Source of the DNA: Trissonchulus latispiculum | Lineage: Eukaryota > Nematoda > Enoplea > Enoplida > Ironidae | NCBI GenBank assembly: GCA_030248195.1 | Contig: JASAND010008729.1 | Location: 1 to 64,000 of the forward strand | Reading direction: 5' to 3' | DNA length: 64,000 nt | Part shown: positions 34,729-48,900 of the stretch, one piece after another | Position numbering within the stretch: the first letter of the stretch is position 1 | Layout of the letters: each line of letters begins with the position of its first letter | Translations under genes and position numbers: made by a program | Notes under the pieces: generated by a model | Databases searched by the model: none | What the model was told of the DNA's origin: nothing | What the model saw: only the letters and a program-made list of their open reading frames with translations

Positions 34729-36291
34729 AGTCTACCTTGCACAAATATTCCTATTCTTCAACAGCCAAGGTCTCTCGGTACTCCTTTTCCTAAACTTAAA
34801 TTTCATTGCTGGATATTGCATTGACTTAAGAGTTTATCAATGTGCAAATTGAGTCGATAGCTTCCTACTATAACGTCTGTATTTCCTGTAGTGACTGCTT
34901 AATTTCAGCGAACTGTGAGTCATTCTTCGCGACAGTGGAAATCTGTGCAGGAACCGGAACGGACGTATTACAAGGACTATGCTGCTAACCTTGACGCATT
35001 CGTAACACCGCGTCAGAGTAAATTGGCCACAGGGAATTTTTAATATCATACAAACGCACAACCTGTATGTTTAACTTCTGGTTGGTGCGCGACTACACCA
35101 CTATGCACTGACCGAAGGTAACTACAATTAGTGTCTGTCGTGTACGGTAGTCAGGTACGCTATATTTTTTCTGTTTTTTCCAGTTTTTCTTTTTACAAGT
35201 TACTACTTTTCTGCTACGTTACTACTACTTTTCGTATTTTCAGTAATTTTTTGGTCGTATATAAATCTGAATTTTGAAAGCTAACATGTTACTATTTTTA
35301 TTAAAGCTACGTTTTGTTGTTCACTTATTGGAATTTATTACGAATTGTTCTACTTTTTGGAAAAGCAAGCAATTATTTTGAAGATACGTAGTTGTTTTGT
35401 TGTTGTAGAAGCTATATGCTTAAAGAGGCTTATATATACGTTCAGTAATTAAACCCCACATATACTACGTGTAATTTGAAAAATTTTTGATTAGAGTTTA
35501 GCTTGCTTATCTTATGCAGTATTTAATCAGTATTTTTCTTTTTTCCGTATTTTGTATAATCAAAGCATTCTATACTTACTTCATTGGTGCCGCAATAGAA
35601 CTAAAGTTACTAATAAATCTCCGATAATAGCGGTTAGCGTAATAATAAGGGTAGCGGTTTTTTCTCGTTATTTTATTCAACTGACGATAATGAATAACAA
35701 ATCGAGTTGTTTCGTTAATTTTTGCCTACTAGCATGCATGTGGGAGACCATTGACTATCTGATGGAACACAAACTCCCTGTTCTAGCATTTTCGTCATAT
35801 GCTATTCTATGTCCACTCGTTCCATTGGATTCATCCAATATGCCTTCGCTGTTAAAGGACCAGCCATTCCAGTATCAATTAGATGTTGTCCAGTGCTGCA
35901 TTTTCCCAAGTTGTCAGGCGTTGCGAACATACGTACTTACGTATTAGTTCCTTAAACTTGCTTTTTGCCTTTTCTGAGCATTCAAATTTTCCAAATGAGC
36001 ATCCTGGATGAATTGATCGTATAATTTCTGTTCAGTAGGTACTCTAGACTTATCTTCCGCTTGTTTTGACGTTGTAGGCACATCTACGTACGTATCTTCA
36101 ACAGTTGTAGAAAAAATTTCAGCATGCACAGACTTTGGTAAGTCATCTTCACATATATATTCTTGTTCAAGCCAGGTGTCGCCCGATTGTCAAAAGGATT
36201 CCTTGCCTTGGCGGTTTTTTAAAGTGACTAAGTCATCCGCGTAAGCTAGTACCATTCCTGGATGTAGCTGAATTGGCTCATCACTTGTATT

Positions 36292-36978
36292 CTAAACTTT
36301 GATTTCTTGGGCTTTTTCCTGTTTGGAAATTATACCAGGAACAATATACCAATCATATTTTTCCAATACTTTCTTGGAATTACGTACTAGTTTTGGCGTT
36401 TCTTCAAACCGGGAAGGCCAAGGAGCAATTCGCTCATTCACAATTGATGGTTTTGTACGTTCGAATGGTAAATCCCACTCATCATCAGAAACGTTCGCAT
36501 CCAAAGTTTGTGGTCCTTCTTCACATGAAATAGAAACCCATGGCTCAAAATTCGCCGGTATACAAGTTACTACTCGCAAACAAACATTCGAAACCGTAGG
36601 CCGTGCTTTTCCAATCATTTGCAAGATGCTGCCTATTTGAGGCGAACCCAGCAAAGGAACTTTCTTAAAAAGCGGGTGGTATATAGAGTGACGACCCATG
36701 AGCATTGACCAGTTATAGTATGAAAGAAAATCCATACCCAGAAGAATGTCGTATGGACAAGAAACAACTGAAATATTAGCACCCGTATCAATAAGTGCCA
36801 ATGTATTCACGCCTCCCACTGATGCAACTATCAGGGGTGAATGCACAGGCGGTAGTTTCGTCTGAGCACCAAGGAAATAGTTATCCTGATGTACAAATGC
36901 GGCCAAAAAGTTCCGATTATTTGCCACGAAATCAGTTTTAGGAGCCTTATGTGGCTGATGACTTGAATTTTCATCCAA
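36292..36978 (-). pseudogene. Protease region of gypsy copy B
   Basis: An open frame with LALIDTGANISVVS, the intact retropepsin active-site pattern, joined directly to CPYDILLGMDFLSYYNW. The missing piece relative to copy A suggests the fold is truncated. The frame ends at 36292. Confidence 0.8.
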
Positions 36979-37204
36979 ATCTTCACTTTCGTTATCTGTC
37001 GAATCTGACAGATTTTGGTCTGAACATGAACTTTCCGAAGAATCCTACCTAAAAAGAAACCTTCCGGGAAAATCTGGGTCAGGAATCTTACAAGAATGCC
37101 TTTTCTGACCATGTTTCAATTTGTGTTTCGACTTCCTTCGTCCTGATGATAAATTATCGTCACTTTTACGTTTGACGTTATTGTTAGTTTCCCTCTCTCC
37201 ACGT

Positions 37205-38802
37205 TCAAAAACAAATTTTAGCTGCCTTTTCCTCTGGTTCAGGTGCATCAAGAATAGTTCTAAGAAGTTTTAATCGTGTAATTAACTGGTCTGGTGATGT
37301 TTCTATAGTTATTTTCACGCTAGATGGCGTATTTGTAGTTTTCATCTCTGACTTTTTATAAATTGAGGCATCTGAGCTATTTGCAGCATTAGTTATACAG
37401 GTTTCATCTAGACTATTTGAAGCCTTCAGCATCGTGTCCCCTTGTGCAGGGACATTTGCCGTCGCGCTTGCACCTACAGATGATCCCTGACTACCTACCC
37501 CAGCTACACTAGTACTAGAAATTGGCGTAAGGCCAGGTGCCAATAACACGTGGATTTTTCATATTCCGTATCGCTGCTGCACTGATAGATTCCAAAAATG
37601 TCACATTCTGAAGAGATCGAGAAATCAAGGGAGGGGGCGGGCTTGTGTCAAAGCGTTAACGAATGTACGTATATCAACATTTTGCAAAAATTGTTGCAAC
37701 TGAGACTGAAGTAAATTTCGGGGATTTTCAGGAGAATTTTGAGATCGTTCACCCCGAGTTACATCTGCATAAGTAGGAGTAAAAACCGCACAAATCTGAT
37801 TTGCATGAAACACTTTTTCATCCAGAAAAGCTTCGAAAGCCCCTCTAAAAATTTTGGGGTTTTTTCGGACATTGAATGGAATAATTGAACTGCGGGTTTT
37901 CCTTCTCAGTATACGTACATTCGGTTTTTCCGGGATGGGGGGTTACTGCGGAGGAGCTGCAACGGAATTTGCCATGCTCCCCGCTTGATGAAAATTGTGC
38001 AAGGCTTGAACCAACTGAGAAGTAGGATCAGTCTGTTGTTCAATGGGAGTCACAAAATTTACACCTGATTTATTTTGACCATTCCCTCGAAAATAACCTG
38101 CCCATTGGGGGCCATAAAAATACTCGGTTCTTCTCCAGAAATTTGCTCCCCGACTGCCTCCTCGATTGCCGCCCCTTCCTCGATTTCCTCTATTCCAATT
38201 TCGATTATTGGAATAGCCACCATCATCATAATTTGACTGGTTGTTGTAATAATTCCGGTTTCCGGGAAAATTACGACGACCACCAAAATTTCTACGATTT
38301 TGGCTTCCTCTGCCACGAGAATTCTGATTATTTCGTTGATTCACGGCACATTGCGGTGATATATGACCTGGATTACCGATGTATAACAGGTCCTTTGCTC
38401 CGCTGGACCCTTTTCTGGCGGTTTTTTCTTCTTTTCCGTTGGTACCTGAACGGAATTTACCTTGCCAGAAGCTGCACTCGTAGATTGTTGAGCGTTTCCT
38501 GAGTCTGCTGACTCACCCTTAGTCCCTTCCAGGACGAAATCCCTTTGAGCATTTCGAATTTTCACCTTTTTGATTTCGTCCTCCAAGGACTGCAACCTTT
38601 TGTCTAAATCACCCGAAATTTCAGAAGTTTCGGTAGAAACGGAACAAACTTTCGCTTTGGATTTGGCCTTTTTATCCCTTCTATGGGAGTTTTCAGGCTT
38701 TTCTGAAGCTTCTGACTCTGCGGAAATTTGCCAAATTCTTTCCCAATTATTTAAAGCGAGTAAATCTTCAAAAGGTAAGTCAATGATTATACGTATAAAC
38801 AA
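37205..38802 (-). pseudogene. gag of gypsy copy B
   Basis: Frames with KVCSVSTETSEISG, VKIRNAQRDFVLEG and GRGGNRGGSRG match copy A. The zinc knuckle carries the same one-base lesion after CYT as copy A. The gag N-terminus is deleted: the leader joins sequence matching A at about 29070. Confidence 0.8.
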
Positions 38803-39035
38803 AAACTCTATCTACGTAAAATTAAATTCGTCAAAATCGCAGAAAACACACTCAAAGTTATATACGTATAGCAAACATTTGGCGAAAATAAAGTCTAGGT
38901 CTCACTAATATCACACAAAACTATATATTATGATGTAAAAACGTAATACTAGGCTCCACAGAACTATAAAAATACAAGAAAAACACAAAATTTGGAAATT
39001 TCGTGAGTATTGGGGGGAGATGATTCTTCAAAAAC

Positions 39036-39720
39036 ATAAAAATTTGCTCAACAATGTCTGAGTCATGGAACGATATTCTGCAGAAAGCTTGCAAATTTAT
39101 TCGACGCCACGATCCACTCACACATATAAGATTCCAAGTTCACTGCGCCCCGTCTCACCTGCCTCACCCAGAATGGGCAGGTGTTAGAATAAAATGTTGG
39201 AAAAAAGTTAGCTTAAATGTTTTTAATTTTCTGATTTTTGAAATGACGCTGATTATTCTAAATAAAATATTACATTTGAAAAAATTTAATGACTTTAAGA
39301 TTTTACGCTGACACCTGCTCATTTTGGGCGAGTGGACGGGACGCAGTGTAATTGGAATCTTATATGTGTAAACATTCAAAAATTAAGCCTAATTTTTCAA
39401 AAGTTTTTTGTAAGTATCTTCTAACACGTCTAATTGTTAGTAGTTTTGCGCAAAGTATAATGTAGTTGACGCTAGAAAATTGGTTTTTACTTTTACTAAT
39501 ATATGCTTAGCTTAGATGAGCGGATGGGAAGCAGACTAGCCATTACAATCCTTTTACAGATCGAGTAAAATTCAGGTCAATTTTTATTTTTTATTTTTTA
39601 GAATTTTTGCATTAGAAGGAATTTGGATTGTTTTTGATGAGTGGATTATGACGACGAAACCAGAGCATATCAAAGAAAAGTAAGGGGTGGATCAAGATGG
39701 ACTCCATCCAAGCATCCCAG
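39036..39720. repeat. Foldback-element relative of 3284-4990
   Basis: Shared blocks with 4480-4980: TTGGGCGAGTGGACGGGACGCA, TCTTATATGTG, CTAACACGTCTAATT, GTAGTTGACGCTAGA, GAAGGAATTTGGATTG and GATGAGTGGATTATGA. Followed by a hAT-like end CAGAGTTGGAAGTG at 39719 and GTCCACG-rich repeats to about 39840. Confidence 0.65.
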
Positions 39721-39839
39721 AGTTGGAAGTGCACAAGATTTTCAGTGTCCACGTCCACGTTTGTCCACGCAGGTCTTGTCCACGTCGGCCCGCACATGCC
39801 CGCTTGTCCACGCTTTCAAATTTTGTCCACCAGTGCCTG

Positions 39840-42800
39840 CATTTCAAAACATATTTTCGTTTAGCAATCCAGTTTTAATTCCATATTGGTGCTAGGATTT
39901 TTAAGAATTACACTTTGCTTTTTAGTGCGCTTTTAAGCTGGTGTTTTCTCTGGAAATTTACTTTTTTTGCAGTATAAACATGTTTTCATGGGTTTTTGTA
40001 GCATTTAATACCATATGAAGTACACTGTTTTCATTTGTTCCGGAGAACGAAGCAACATGAATTGCTTTTCACTTTGCATACAATGATATTTCATTCAAAT
40101 TACTTAAATTAAAGTCTTCCGAAAATGTTCAATGGGGGATATCTGAGGAGTGGAACGTTCCAGACTTTGAGAATTTTCAAAAATTCCGAAAAATCAGGTC
40201 AGAAAACCTTTACTTCATCAAAGTAAAGAAGATATTATATATGCACTCAAAATTGGTAGAAATAAGAATGTACATTATAAACCAAAACATACGTCTAAAT
40301 TTACGAGTATATATAATGGAATTTAAAAATGTAATGCTTAATGATTGCTCTAAGAAAGGCTGGTATTGGCAACGCTGAGTCGAAATCAAGCAGAAGTAAA
40401 ATACACATGTATGAAAACATTGCGCCTAGGCGCAAAATTTTTTCGAAAAACTTAAAACATCAGTAAAATGAATAAGAATTTGCTTCTTCAGCTAAACATT
40501 TAGTGTTTTAAAGTTGTTTGCAGTTTTAAAATGTGAGAAAAACAATAAAAACACAAAAGTTAGATTTTCAATAAAACTTGATGAGAGGTTCTTTGAGATG
40601 AGTGGCAGGTGTCCGGAATTTCAAATTGGAACTTCCCCCATTCCTCCCCTGCAATAATAAAAGAAAAATCCCTGTAAAAATCCCAATAAATTGGCTTTCA
40701 AACTTTTGAGTTTTGTTATTTAAATATCTATAATATTTAAACAACTTTTGTTGCAAAACAACAACGATAACAAGAAAACAATTTTTAATCATGGATTTCT
40801 CGAAGTGTGGCAAAGCTTAAGAAGAGCGACCACTTCAGGCTTCAACAGAAACGTCTTCCCGACGGTTTTTTCTGAAAATGTTTAATGATTAAGTAAGATT
40901 TTGAGAGAAATGTAAATTTTTGTCAGATTTTTATCAACAATTTCAAGTTTGCGCGCTTATTTCTCTTGAACAGAAGGAGAAAATGAGAAATAGCCTTCTG
41001 TCTCAAAAAAGCGTTTGTGCAAAGCCGTTGTGTAATTGACTATATGAGTTGAGAGAAATCTGTGTTCAAAACAATCTGGTTGCGATTTTCAAATTTTCAC
41101 ATTTTCGTTGCTGTGCTGTGGAGAGAGATGCCGTGCCGTGAAAGGGCCATGGGTCGGTCCAATTTGAGTTAATATTTAAAATTATAGCGCTGGCTAAATG
41201 GTTTTAAGGCGTTTTAAATGCATAAAAGCCTACAAATGCTTTCAAAAAAATTTTGGCTCCTTAGTTTTCTTCCTTAGTTTCCCCTTACCTGCTAAAATTT
41301 TTAAGTATTTAAAGATATTAAACTTTTGAATTTGTATGCCCCCCGATATGTATGCTAATTCTAAGCTAACTGTCTGGAACTTAGCCTTGAACTGAAAGGG
41401 CGGAGCGACTGCAGGTTATCTGACCGGGCCTATTCCAGGAATTTACCTAAACTCTACACAAACTCACTACGTTACCTTCGCGGAACCATCAGATCTCCAT
41501 GGCGTAACCAACTACAAATGTTGTGGCGTAACAAGTAATTTAATATAGCATAAGCAATAAACCCAACCGTTTCGTACAAAAATCGGACAACAACTGATTC
41601 ATAGGATCAGACCTAAGCTGATCAATTTAGCTGACAGACTAAAGGTTGCACACAACAGTAACAATAAGTTTTAGTGTTTGTTTTTAAGGTTAAGTTGCAA
41701 CACTTAATTTGGTTGATTCTCAACATGTATGTATGTATGTATGCCACTTTTAAAGTTGTTGGTCAAAAAATCAAAACTTAGGGCTTTTGGGAAATCGCAA
41801 CAGATCCCTAGTCTCACTTTTTCTTTAAATAAAAACCTTGTCTGGGGTTGCATATATTTAATAATTCAAAAATTGAAAAGCATCGGTCCGCTGTTCAGTT
41901 GGTGTTTGGAAAGAAAAACAAACTATTGACCTAGTTTCACAAAATGAGTGGAATGTACTTATTCTTGCGTCTTTCCAAAAAAATTAATAAAGCTAGGGAG
42001 TTTCAAAATCACTGCACAATGGTACAATCTCGGCAAGGTAAAATCAGTGTGTGTAACCTCATTCTATTGGGTCATTAAGCGTCTGGGTCACGATAATTCA
42101 TGGGTCAGTTGGGTCTGGGTCACAAAAGCGTATGGGTCATTTGGGTCTGGGTGACTAAATTTTAAAATTTTATGGGTCACCCACCTTGGGTCTGGGCTAA
42201 ATTTACGTTTGGGTCGAGTGGGTCATGGGTCAGAAAAAGTAAAAAGTGACCCAGTTCTAAATACATTAACATGGGGTCCGATTCTGGGGTTTACCCCGAC
42301 CTCGGCGAGGGATCTACCTCTAAAGTTCCAAAATTTCAAGGGAGTCGCCCTGAAATTACCAAAAATTGTGAATTTTTAACGTTTTGACCAAGCATTAGTA
42401 AATAATTATTTCTATTTCTAGCATTCTATTAAGCATTTTTTAAGAAATTGCTTGAAGAAATTGCTTAAATTTGCTAAAAAAATTTACCATTTTTTTATAA
42501 AAATCGTTGAGGCGTCTACCCTTTTTTCCTTATGAACGACAGGATCGGCCTTTTTTTCCTTTTCGCTGAGGGGGTCTACCTGTTTTTTGTCGGTCTGTGG
42601 GGGTCACCACCCCCCGTTGCCCCCAGTGTTATCCTATGGTCTTCTCCTTTAAATCATGATCAATATTCTATTAGGATAGGATTCAGATTGGGGGTCTACT
42701 TTTGTACCGTAGGTTGCACCCTAGGGTAGCTGCAACAGCCTTATTAATTGCCGGTTTAGTACCGGTACAGTAATCCGGTAGTTAATACAAGATGGCATCA

Positions 42801-42985
42801 TTAGTGTCGTCTGTAATCTGGAATACATTTGATGGGCCCGTTTGCTTAGTTTTTGTTCTTAACGTCAGTTGCCAAATTTCCGTTGTTGATTTATGGTAAG
42901 GCAAGGTAAGGTAACGATTCATGGTAAGCTCACGGATCAGGATTGCTTACGGTCTGTCGATTTGCGTTGAAAGCACACTATCTTG
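39840..42985. other. Region without recognisable gene
   Basis: AT-rich with short frames only. It contains a (TATG) run at about 41724-41741 and a GGGTCTGGGTCA-rich repeat cluster at about 42075-42250, probably part of a hAT-like element ending GTGACCCAGTTCTA. The stretch 42270-42330 (GTCCGATTCTGGGGTTTACC) resembles about 11038-11100. A block at 42740-42810 resembles 27043-27110. Confidence 0.45.
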
Positions 42986-45900
42986 TCAGCAAACTTTAAA
43001 GAAAATTTTGTCATTTTTTCTGCTATGGGGATATAATAATGATCTGCAATGGCAACATCCGCTCATGAAATCAAAACATCCAGTGATATAGAGAGCTGCT
43101 CCATTGGGACATACCTAATTATACAGCTGGAATTCCATTGTGCTCTGTAGTCGTGGTTATTGCATCTTTTCATGTGAAGACATGTAGTAGTTGTCGTTTT
43201 ATTGTCGTACCGCGAATATCCCGCAAGAAAAGTACCAATCATGCTGTCGTTTATCAACGTATTCCTGCAACATTATGCGCACTTAAAGAGTGTTGTTTTT
43301 GATGTCGTATAACTTATTTTTTCAAAAAGTAAACGTCTTTTATCAGCGAAACCTTAAAAATAGGACGTTTTAAATAAGATCAAAGGTTTTTCCTTGAATT
43401 TCTGTATTGTATGCTTGCTTATCTATGTAGAGGCAGAAAAATCTGCTTACTGGTCTGAAACTAATTTTTAGTGATTTCATGAGCTTTAAAAAGGGACTTT
43501 TGGAGTTTAAGAAGAAGATTTTGTATTCCGTTTAGCTGGTATATTCATGCTGTTTAGTAATAGTTGGATGGTGTGCAGCTGTTAATTGTGATGAAGTTAG
43601 TTTGGAAGAGATTTGAATTTGAACATAGCTATGCCAAATTTGAATTGACTAGATATTTTGAGTAGTAGATTTCTATGGTTTTCCTTGTCCGTATATTGTG
43701 TGATGTATTTGAATCTGTTTGAATAGTTGTGACGTTATCGAGGTTTCTACCTGAGTGCTTTGGAACAGGAATTAGAAAGAAAATCGTCTAAACGGAGGCT
43801 TGAGAAAAGCCCTAGGGTAATCAAAGTTTGACCCCTAGGCCCTAAGTTACGTAACACTGTAGACGTCAAACAGGGTCGGCTCTTGAGAAAAGAACAGAGA
43901 GAGCCGGCAGGCAGGCAGACAGGCATATGGTAGTATCACGGTGATTGGATACTTAGCAAAAGGTAGAGAGCCCTCTAACGAAGTTGCGGCTGAAGTTCAG
44001 TTCGGGGAGAGACCTGAAGTTCAGTCCTTGGGTTGGCAGTTGCTGTGACCCGGTTGTGTGATTTTTAATCTCTCTGCTATTGTTACGTTGTGGTCGGCTG
44101 TTACGCCGGAGCCTTGGATTTAGCCACATTTTTCCGGTTTGTGGTCGCGGAGACCTAAGCTCTGAGAGAGCTGCTTGGATTGGATTTCATTACAGTTACC
44201 TTACCTTGTGCACTGCCAACCCGGTTCCCTACTGTTTATTCCATTTGCATTTACTCTGCTTATTCAATCACCGTAACCCGATATCCTCTGAATGCATCAG
44301 TTCACTTCCAGTCGGAGGAATCAATTCTCCTCATCTCGAAAGGTAATCTCGTAAGTCTATGAAACTCCTAGTTTGTTAATTGCTGGATTGAGACACTTTC
44401 ACGAAGAGTTTGTAAAAATATTGTGGGATTTACCAGGTATCTCATTCTTATCATGTGTTGTTCATATTTAGTGGTCTGCTAAAGGAATAATGTACCTTGT
44501 ATGTTCTTATTTGATCGGAGTTATGTTAGAATTCTGAACTGCTTCTCAACGGTGGAATATAAGTTTGCAATTGTTTTGATACGTAGATAGGAAAATTGTA
44601 ACTGTTTGAATTAATATCTAGACCTATTAAAACTTTGTAAACACTAACGGTCAATTCTGAATAGGTTTCTAGCTAGGTATTGGAGCGACTAAGTATTTGT
44701 GTAGCGGATTTTTAATAGCGTAGTCTAACAGTCAAATCCCCTGGCATTGCTCTTAATCTGAACATTGTGGATTTGGAAGGCAGATAGGAGTGAAACTAGT
44801 GTTATAACGTTCAGCGAATCAAGTCTAGTAGACCCCTGTTTTATTACATCTAAAAATGCAATAACGAATAGGAGATCTATGTATATGTAGTTAGAAGCAA
44901 AGAAGAAAAATACAAGGAAACCAAACAGAGACCTGACAACCGCTGACTTAGGCCTGTTATAATTATGGAACAACCGTTTTAGTTCCTAGTCTGTCTGTTT
45001 CAAACCATTTTGTACCTTAACACACTTTAGTCGGAAGCAGATGCACAGCGGTTAGGGTTGGTGTTTTGAGTTTGGCCGGCCAATGACCAAAGTCCGCCCA
45101 AGCCTATTGGCTATGGCCGACGGAAACTCCGGCCAACGCACAACACTAGGTTGGTAAATGCCTCCTATTTGAACGCTTTTCCTAAAATCCCACTTGTAAT
45201 GGCCTGGCCACAAAGCGCCAGAAAGAAATAAAATCACATAATGTAACTGTTTTATATAGTTAAAATATTACATACTCTAATAATACACATAATTTTTTCT
45301 TCCAATGGTTTGCAACAACAAATCATACAGCTACATCCTATTACCCTCTGTAAAGTTAAGAATATTTTGGGAACGGGATCAATCAATCACGCCGAAACGC
45401 GTTGGCATCGTCCCAACAACCGATGCTGTTCTTGCTTTGTTTGTAGGGCGAAGAATTCAGAAAAAACTTTTGAAATCCATTACAGCCTATGCCTAAGTTT
45501 GCCTGAGTCACTAAGTGCGTTTCTGTTTTAATTTAGGAAAAACTTACATAACGGAATGGTAACTGTGCAGTTGTTTCGGATCAGTAAAGCTGGGTAAGTG
45601 TGCACCGTATAAGCGATGACATAGTTGATCAGCTTTAGAAGAGTTAAGAAATATTTTTTCATCATCTACATCGTAGGCCTCTTGCTCTTGTTCAGGATTC
45701 AGAAGTATATAGCAGGCTCGATCGCCTTTCAACCAATTGCTTGGACAGTCTGCCTCGTGGTTGACTCCCTCGTCTTTTGCTTAAAATGGAAGATTTTTTA
45801 AACAAACTGAAAACACTAGAAGCAGTTGAATGAGCCATCTTTCAAAGATTACCCGTTCATTGGTTAAATAGTGGTTTGATCATGCCAACAAAAATCATGA

Positions 45901-48900
45901 CTTCCTGTACTTGATGTACAAATGAAATCGTGTGCAAAAGATGTCTTGGTGATGGAAATCACACCGAGTATGAGCATTATCAAAACTTAAGACAGAAGTT
46001 TGCCTTCGTTTTGAACCACAAAATGTGAATCGCATTAATTTAATTAAAATACAAACACTGTTTAATAACTGAAAGCACCAAACAGCATATAAATAAGCAT
46101 TCTAAATACGAATACTACCGAAAGCAAGGGCATACACGATGCTATAGCTAAACTAATACTGAACTATCACATCTAACAGCTACTCAAGTAGAGTAGTTTT
46201 AGGTGTCTTTGTAACAAACGTTGAATGTGGCAAAAGAATAACGAAAGGAATTGTATGATTGTGTTTCGTTAGGGCGCCTAGCCAGTAATGTGGTTGTAGC
46301 GTGGCCCTAACGCAACAAAATTAAAATGATCTAAGTTCATGGATACCCTAAACGCAACATTACTAATTGGATACCTACCATACCTACCAATTTTATTCAT
46401 TTTCTCTCGCTTTCGTCGGCTGATATTTGGTTCTTCTCCCTCATTGAATGCATGCATAAGGTTTTCCTACATTTTCAATATAAACGCATACAAGCAAACA
46501 GGTATATTGATGACAAATAAATGTTTCATTATTGCCATGAAAATCCAACTAAACCCAAATGGTTAAGATATTGAAAACAATTCTTGGGTTAGTTCTGGGA
46601 CACAACTTGACTGGACTATAGTGTGTATAAATAATTTGACAGCACACAGAGCTTTAATGAACAATGATGACACTGCTAAAAAATTGTAACTAGCGTTTTA
46701 AAAGGGACATCAAAGTTGGTATTGCAACTAGTATAAGTTGAGAATATTTGAACCAAAATCCAGTTAAGTATAGTACTGTACAGTAGGGCGGAGATGCCCT
46801 AGCCCTACTGTCATAACTCTTTTAGTATTTAAAAAATTCTTCTTCTCAAAATTAACCCTAGTTTAAATATCGTGTTTTGTTAAAAATGCACCGTTAGCTC
46901 ATGTGAAAATGTTTAATTGTCAGTATTTGCATGAAGATAGATCATGTATTTCCCTAGTTACGCCTAAAATTCTATTTCAAAACTGTGTCAAAACTTGATT
47001 GACTGGAGTCTTGTCACGTGATTTTGTAATCACCAATGGCTGCCTCCAGCATTCTCTCTCTCAGTATATGTCTTTTTCTACGCAGCCGGTCGGCTTTTAG
47101 TTTCTGCTTTCTCTTGCTATTTCCAAAGTTTCTTACGCGTGCTCTTGCATATTGGTTGGGGCCTCTAGCGCATTCGAAATCCGGATTCGAAATTCTCTAG
47201 AACAGAGTTGCTTCCCGTCTGTGGATAGGCAGGAGGGGCCTTCCGCCAAACAATTCGGATACGGGGTCACATTCTTTATAATGTTTCTGAATTGTATATT
47301 ACTTCTTTGTCGATTTGTACTGTCACATGTCATTTGGATCCACAATTCTGTAAGTGCAGTACCTATTTAAATAATTCTGGTATACCCCCTTTATCTATCC
47401 AGTGAATTTTGTAACAACGACACTTTGCCTTGCCCAGTGTATTTTAGCTAGGATTTAGTTGTGTTACTTCGGTAAGTAGGGGTACATAGGGTCTAGGATT
47501 AGGGTAACGTAGTGAGAGTTAGAATTAGGTTTCACATATTCTGGTGTTATTCTCGTTGGCGATGCTTGTCTTAGGCCGGCCTGGAATCTCCGAGTGCAGG
47601 TTGCGTATCCAACCCTCGCACACAGCACCCCAGTAAAGTAGTTGGCTGCCCATAATCAGTCTCTGGGGCCAAATCTTTGCACTACCGTACACCATGCAAT
47701 CTAATCTGTCGGTGTGCGCTGTTCTGAAAGTGTTAATGCAGGATACTCCGACGGACTATGACAGTCAACCCACATTGTGGGAAACAGTCGAAACAAGTAG
47801 GCCCCAAAATGGCAACATTCCTTCATGGACAAAATGATTTTTGTTGAAAATACTCTAAATTTTCTTATTTGCATATTTCTTTTTATTCTACTCTACGTTT
47901 CAATCAACATGAGTTATATTCAGTAGCGCTAATCTTTAGCATTGTTTTTTGGACCGTTGAGCTGCCAGTAAAGCTGAGTAAGCGATAAACTCAACGCTAA
48001 CTGATGGCCGACGAGGATAATAGTTACGTATTTAAGTGTTAAGTTAATTGCCCTGCTTGCTGTTAAAATGTCAGTGAGTTCACTGTGCCGATCTTGCAGT
48101 AATCGCCACAGCACATCTATATTCAGTCTTTCAAAATTTAACGGATTCTTTAATATCCAATACAGCGGATTTCCATGTATTGGTGATGATCTTTAATATG
48201 GATGAAGTAATTTATATTTCGCTAGAAATTTATGTACTCTTGGGTTGGACAATATATATCTTTGAAAACCGTCCGAAAATTTGTTATTTATCTATAAACT
48301 GTGCTCATCGTATTTTCGCTGAAATACAGAGATGGAAGTTTGAAGATGAAATGTTGCTCTAAATCCCGACTGCAAAGTTTCATCTATGTGCCTAAGTGCA
48401 GCCCCCACACCACTCTTCCGCAAACAAAAGTTTGCAACCATTTAGATTGCTAACTGTCCACAACTGCAACAAGACTATAAATTCTGTCGCTTTATATAGC
48501 CGCCAACCTAATTTGCATAAATGAACTTCCGCAAAAAGTGCCCTCATTGTCACTATATCTATTACACTAAATCATCGTCTTATAGACCAGGGTTGATATT
48601 TTTGGAACGATTCGAGCTATTATCTGGAAGAACTATTCTGTTACCATTTCCATGAAAGATTCCACCCAAAATGCTGCTGACTTAATCATTGGATTGAAGT
48701 TACAAATGGTCACAGCTGGGAATTGTGCATTCTGTTTTATCTAAATAAGATCAGTGCGATTGATATTTATTTTTGGGTTAAGGTACATACATGAACCAGT
48801 TCCAAAAAATTATCAGAATTATTGTCGGATACAGAACGAAGCTATCAGAGCAACTTTATAGAAAAGAAAGACGCTAGCATTGCCATAGCAGAGTTTTACT

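Larger units (their letters stand above)
27970..35042 (+). mobile_element. Decayed Ty3/gypsy retrotransposon, copy A
   Basis: Order along the plus strand: leader, gag with CCHC remnant, protease, RT, RNase H, integrase and a C-terminal tail, which is the Ty3/gypsy order. Many stops and frameshifts make it inactive. A segment between protease and RT is deleted near 32163 (compare copy B). The limits are those of detectable similarity; LTRs were not identified. Confidence 0.85.
35580..39035 (-). mobile_element. Ty3/gypsy copy B, inverted, internally deleted
   Basis: It reads on the minus strand from leader (about 39020) through gag (38802-37205) and protease (36978-36292) into the start of RT and ends at about 35580. 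Compared with copy A it lacks the gag N-terminal half, the segment matching A 30225-30650, about 190 bp after ISVVS, and the RT palm (it jumps from ITRKNRYP to YYRRFISNFSS). It keeps the protease-to-RT linker that A has lost (FIQDAHLENLNA, then MLEQGVCVPSDSQWSP). A TGA stop interrupts the linker near 36193. Confidence 0.85.

Noticed and set aside
40568..40813. Hydrophobic minus frame (CFLVIVVVLQQ) as a missing signal or TM1 exon
   Set aside because: No donor in a usable phase and no family motif; the DNA is low complexity.
44080..44346. 88-codon plus ORF
   Set aside because: No motif, no second exon found, inside another gene's intron. Noted only as an unassigned block.
47929..48200. Minus frame with a GNPLYWILKNPLNFERL segment, resembling a P450 N-terminus
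   Set aside because: No clear splice sites, an upstream in-frame stop and no further P450 motifs. It lies in a lectin-gene intron.
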